This document shows positions 5,107 through 7,415 of a stretch of DNA of 7,415 bases, one piece after another. Position numbers and translations under genes: made by a program. Source of the DNA: Brevundimonas sp. UBA5713 (GTDB lineage: Bacteria; Pseudomonadota; Alphaproteobacteria; Caulobacterales; Caulobacteraceae); contig NZ_DIGV01000047.1 of the NCBI RefSeq assembly GCF_002419815.1, positions 1 to 7,415 on the forward strand. Direction: 5' to 3'. The stretch's first letter is position 1; each line of letters begins with the position of its first letter. The notes beneath the pieces are model-generated. The model saw only the letters and a list, made by a program, of their open reading frames with translations, was not told the origin of the DNA and did no database searches.

Positions 5107-7415
5107 TCCTCGATTCCTTCCGCCTTCCGGTGTTTCACGGCCTTGGCCGCGAAGGTCGGAAGGACAAGGAGGGTCAAGGCCGTGGCCGTCAGGAGGCCGC
5201 CGATGACGACGGTGGCCAGCGGCTTCTGCACCTCGGCCCCCGCGCCGTGGGCGAACGCCATCGGGATGAAGCCGACGATGGCGACGAGAGCCGTCGTCAG
5301 GACGGCGCGAAGCCGGCTTGTCGCGCCTTCGATCGCGGCAAGACGCGGCGCCGCTCCGCCTGTGAGGCGTTCCCGAATGGCCTGCATCAGCACGAGGCCG
5401 TTCAAGGTCGCGACGCCGGACACGGCGATGAAGCCGACCGCCGCGGAAACCGAGAACGGCATCCCCCTGAGGACAAGCGCCAGGGCGCCGCCGATCAGAG
5501 CCAACGGCACGCACGCGAACACCAGGCCCGCCTCGGCGAAGGATCCCAAAGCCATGAAGAGCAAGACCCCGATCAGGATGAAGACGATCGGAATGACCAG
5601 CCCCAGACGCTGTTCGGCGCGCTTCAGGTTCTCGAACTGGCCACCCCAGGTCAGGGAGTAGCCGGTCGGTAGATCGACCTCGGCCTGCACCTTGGCCTGA
5701 GCCTCGGTGACGAAACCGCCCAGATCGCGTCCTCGGACGTTGGCTTGCACCACCATGCGCCGGCTGCCGTCATTGCGGCTGATCTGGTTCTGCCCTTCCG
5801 CTACCTGGATCCGGGCGACAGAAGAGAGCGGCACGGTCACGCCTGTGGCGGTCGTTACCGGCAGAGCCGCAAGGGCCGCCGGATCATTCCGTGCCTCATC
5901 CGCGAGGCGGACGACGACGCTGAAGCGACGATCGCCTTCGAATATCTGGCCGGCCTCGGCACCGCCGACCGCGGCCGAAACCGCCTCGGAGACATCGGCG
6001 GCCGACAGGCCGTAGTTGGCGGCTGCGAAGCGATCCACGCTGACGGTCAGGGTGGGGAGGCCGGACGCCTGCTCGACGCGAACGTCGGCCGATCCGGGCG
6101 TTGCGCGCAGGGCGGCGGCGACCCGGTCCGCAGTCGCCTGCAGCTGGGTGAAGTCGTCGCCATAGACCATCACGGCGAGGTCGGTCCGAACCCCCGAGAT
6201 CAGCTCGTTGAAGCGCAGCTCGATGGGCTGGCTGAACTCGAAGCTGTTGCCGAGTTGTCCGGCGGCGAGCTCTTCGAACCGTTCGATCAGCTCCTCTTTC
6301 GGAAGGTTCGGATCGGGCCACTCCTTGCGGTCCTTGAGGACGATGACCGCATCCGAAATGTTCGGCGGCATCGGGTCCACCGCCGCCTCCGCCGTCCCGG
6401 TCCGGGCGAAGACAGTCTTCACCTCGGGCTGGGCCTTGATGGCGCGTTCGAGGGCCATCTGCATCGCCAGCGATTGTTCCAGCGAGGCGGACGGCACGCG
6501 CAGCGCCTGCATGGCGATGTCGCCTTCATCCAGGGTCGGGATGAACTCCCGCCCCAGAGAGCTGAAGGCGATGCCGCCAATGACGAGGGCGCCGAGCGCG
6601 GACGCCAGGACGATTTTGGGCCGGTCGACGGCGGCGCGGATCGCAGGCTCGATACAGCGCCGCGCGTAGCGAAGGATGAAGGTCTCGTGTTCGTGAGCGT
6701 GGCCGTGCTCGTCGACCTCGACCTTCTTCGGATCCCGGACCAGCAGAGCCGTCATCGCCGGCACGAAGGTGAAGGAGAAGATGAAGGCGCCGACGAGGGC
6801 CAGCATCACCGTTGCGCCCATGGGAATGAAGGTCTTGCCCTCCACGCCCTCAAGCATCAGCAGCGGCGTGAAGACGAGGAGGATGATCAACTGGCCAAAG
6901 GCGGCCGGTTTGACCATCTGACGCGCCGCGGCTCCAGCAACCTCAAGCCGCTCCCGACGTGTCAGCATTCGACCGGCTTCGGCCCGCCGCTGGCTGAGCA
7001 TCAGCAGGGTGTTCTCGACCACCACCACCGCGCCGTCGACCAGAAGGCCGAAGTCCAGCGCGCCGAGGCTCATCAGGTTTCCGCTGATGCCAAAGCGGTT
7101 CATGCCGATGACCGCGAACAGGAAGCTGATCGGGATCATCAGGGCGGTGATCGAGGCCGCACGGATGTTGCCGAGCAGGAGGAACAGCACCACGATCACC
7201 AGCAGAGCGCCTTCGATCAGGTTCTTGGCGACCGTTGAGATGGTCTTGTTGACCAGCGAGCTGCGGTTCAGGACCGGTTCGGCGACAACGCTCGGCGGCA
7301 GGCTCGCGGAAACCTCCTCGAGGCGTTCGGCGGCGGCCTGGGCCACCGTCCGGCTGTTGCCGCCGGCCAGCATCAGCGCCGTACCGACGACCGCTTCGTG
7401 GCCGTCGCGGCTGGC
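5103..7415 (-). CDS. czcA: CzcA-type heavy-metal RND efflux pump, 5' end cut by window edge
   Basis: Inner-membrane proton-driven pump of the heavy-metal efflux RND family, which exports divalent cations through a tripartite complex with a membrane-fusion protein and an outer-membrane channel. The reading frame is open to base 7415. 770 residues are visible of about 1040 usual for the family, so roughly the first 270 (first membrane span and most of the first periplasmic lobe) lie outside. Numbering from the first visible codon, the membrane-span-4 signature DFGLLVDGAVVVVEN is at 121-135. It has the two Asp and the Glu of the proton relay and fits the Zn/Co/Cd (HME1-like) class rather than CusA. 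REFIPTLDEGD is at 289-299 and the span-11 motif SGVATLNG at 666-673. A His-rich cytoplasmic loop, HGHAHEH, is at 237-243. The stop overlaps the start of the next gene (ATGA). czcB and czcC are not in the window. Family is certain; exact metal range is inferred. Confidence 0.95.
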   Translation of the reverse strand, partial: ASRDGHEAVVGTALMLAGGNSRTVAQAAAERLEEVSASLPPSVVAEPVLNRSSLVNKTISTVAKNLIEGALLVIVVLFLLLGNIRAASITALMIPISFLFAVIGMNRFGISGNLMSLGALDFGLLVDGAVVVVENTLLMLSQRRAEAGRMLTRRERLEVAGAAARQMVKPAAFGQLIILLVFTPLLMLEGVEGKTFIPMGATVMLALVGAFIFSFTFVPAMTALLVRDPKKVEVDEHGHAHEHETFILRYARRCIEPAIRAAVDRPKIVLASALGALVIGGIAFSSLGREFIPTLDEGDIAMQALRVPSASLEQSLAMQMALERAIKAQPEVKTVFARTGTAEAAVDPMPPNISDAVIVLKDRKEWPDPNLPKEELIERFEELAAGQLGNSFEFSQPIELRFNELISGVRTDLAVMVYGDDFTQLQATADRVAAALRATPGSADVRVEQASGLPTLTVSVDRFAAANYGLSAADVSEAVSAAVGGAEAGQIFEGDRRFSVVVRLADEARNDPAALAALPVTTATGVTVPLSSVARIQVAEGQNQISRNDGSRRMVVQANVRGRDLGGFVTEAQAKVQAEVDLPTGYSLTWGGQFENLKRAEQRLGLVIPIVFILIGVLLFMALGSFAEAGLVFACVPLALIGGALALVLRGMPFSVSAAVGFIAVSGVATLNGLVLMQAIRERLTGGAAPRLAAIEGATSRLRAVLTTALVAIVGFIPMAFAHGAGAEVQKPLATVVIGGLLTATALTLLVLPTFAAKAVKHRKAEGIEE
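5115..5120 (-). promoter_or_regulatory. Ribosome binding site of the CDF-like gene
   Basis: GAAGGA on the minus strand, 8 bases before the ATG at 5106, inside the last codons of czcA. It supports the start at the ATGA overlap over the longer open frame upstream. Confidence 0.75.

Noticed and set aside
4618..5661. A 347-codon open frame on the plus strand
   Set aside because: It lies opposite the CDF-like gene and the 3' end of czcA; its composition is that of an antisense shadow.
5745..7238. A 497-codon open frame on the plus strand opposite czcA
   Set aside because: The minus-strand frame is clearly CzcA; the plus-strand product is low-complexity, Arg/Asp/His-rich and without known motifs.

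Overview
The window is GC-rich DNA carrying one tightly packed run of eight genes, all on the minus strand (transcription runs from base 7415 towards base 1). It is a divalent heavy-metal efflux operon of the Czc type (Zn/Cd/Co). GC content, gene order and protein style suggest an alphaproteobacterium, perhaps Caulobacterales (Brevundimonas/Caulobacter-like). That placement is inferred from family resemblance and was not tested by a search.

Layout in transcription order: (1) czcA, an RND metal pump whose N-terminal quarter lies beyond the window (5103 to past 7415). (2) A 201-residue CDF-like cation transporter that is only a membrane domain (4501-5106). (3) An isoprenylcysteine methyltransferase-like membrane protein of the CzcN/NccN kind (3893-4504). 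(4) A 43-residue single-span small protein (3754-3885). (5) A P1B-4-type metal ATPase with a His-rich linker (1181-3742). (6) A DUF305 periplasmic His/Met protein (713-1150). (7) A 138-residue three-span membrane protein of unknown function (292-708). (8) A 92-codon acyltransferase family 3 fragment that stops early (14-292).

The genes overlap by 1-4 bases or are 4-30 bases apart, and most have a good Shine-Dalgarno sequence, so they are probably co-transcribed and partly translationally coupled. No stretch over 30 bases lacks a gene. I see no RNA gene, insertion sequence, CRISPR array, promoter or terminator. The promoter and the usual czcC/czcB partners would lie upstream of base 7415.

Proposed division of labour (inference): the P1B-4 ATPase and possibly the CDF-like protein move metal from cytoplasm to periplasm. 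CzcA, with partners outside the window, pumps periplasmic metal out of the cell. The DUF305 protein may bind metal in the periplasm. The methyltransferase-like protein, the 43-residue protein and the 138-residue protein have no assigned job. The core is a known type of metal-resistance operon. The less ordinary parts are the altered metal site of the CDF-like protein, the CXXC-less N-terminus of the ATPase, the two unassigned small membrane proteins, and the broken acyltransferase at the distal end.
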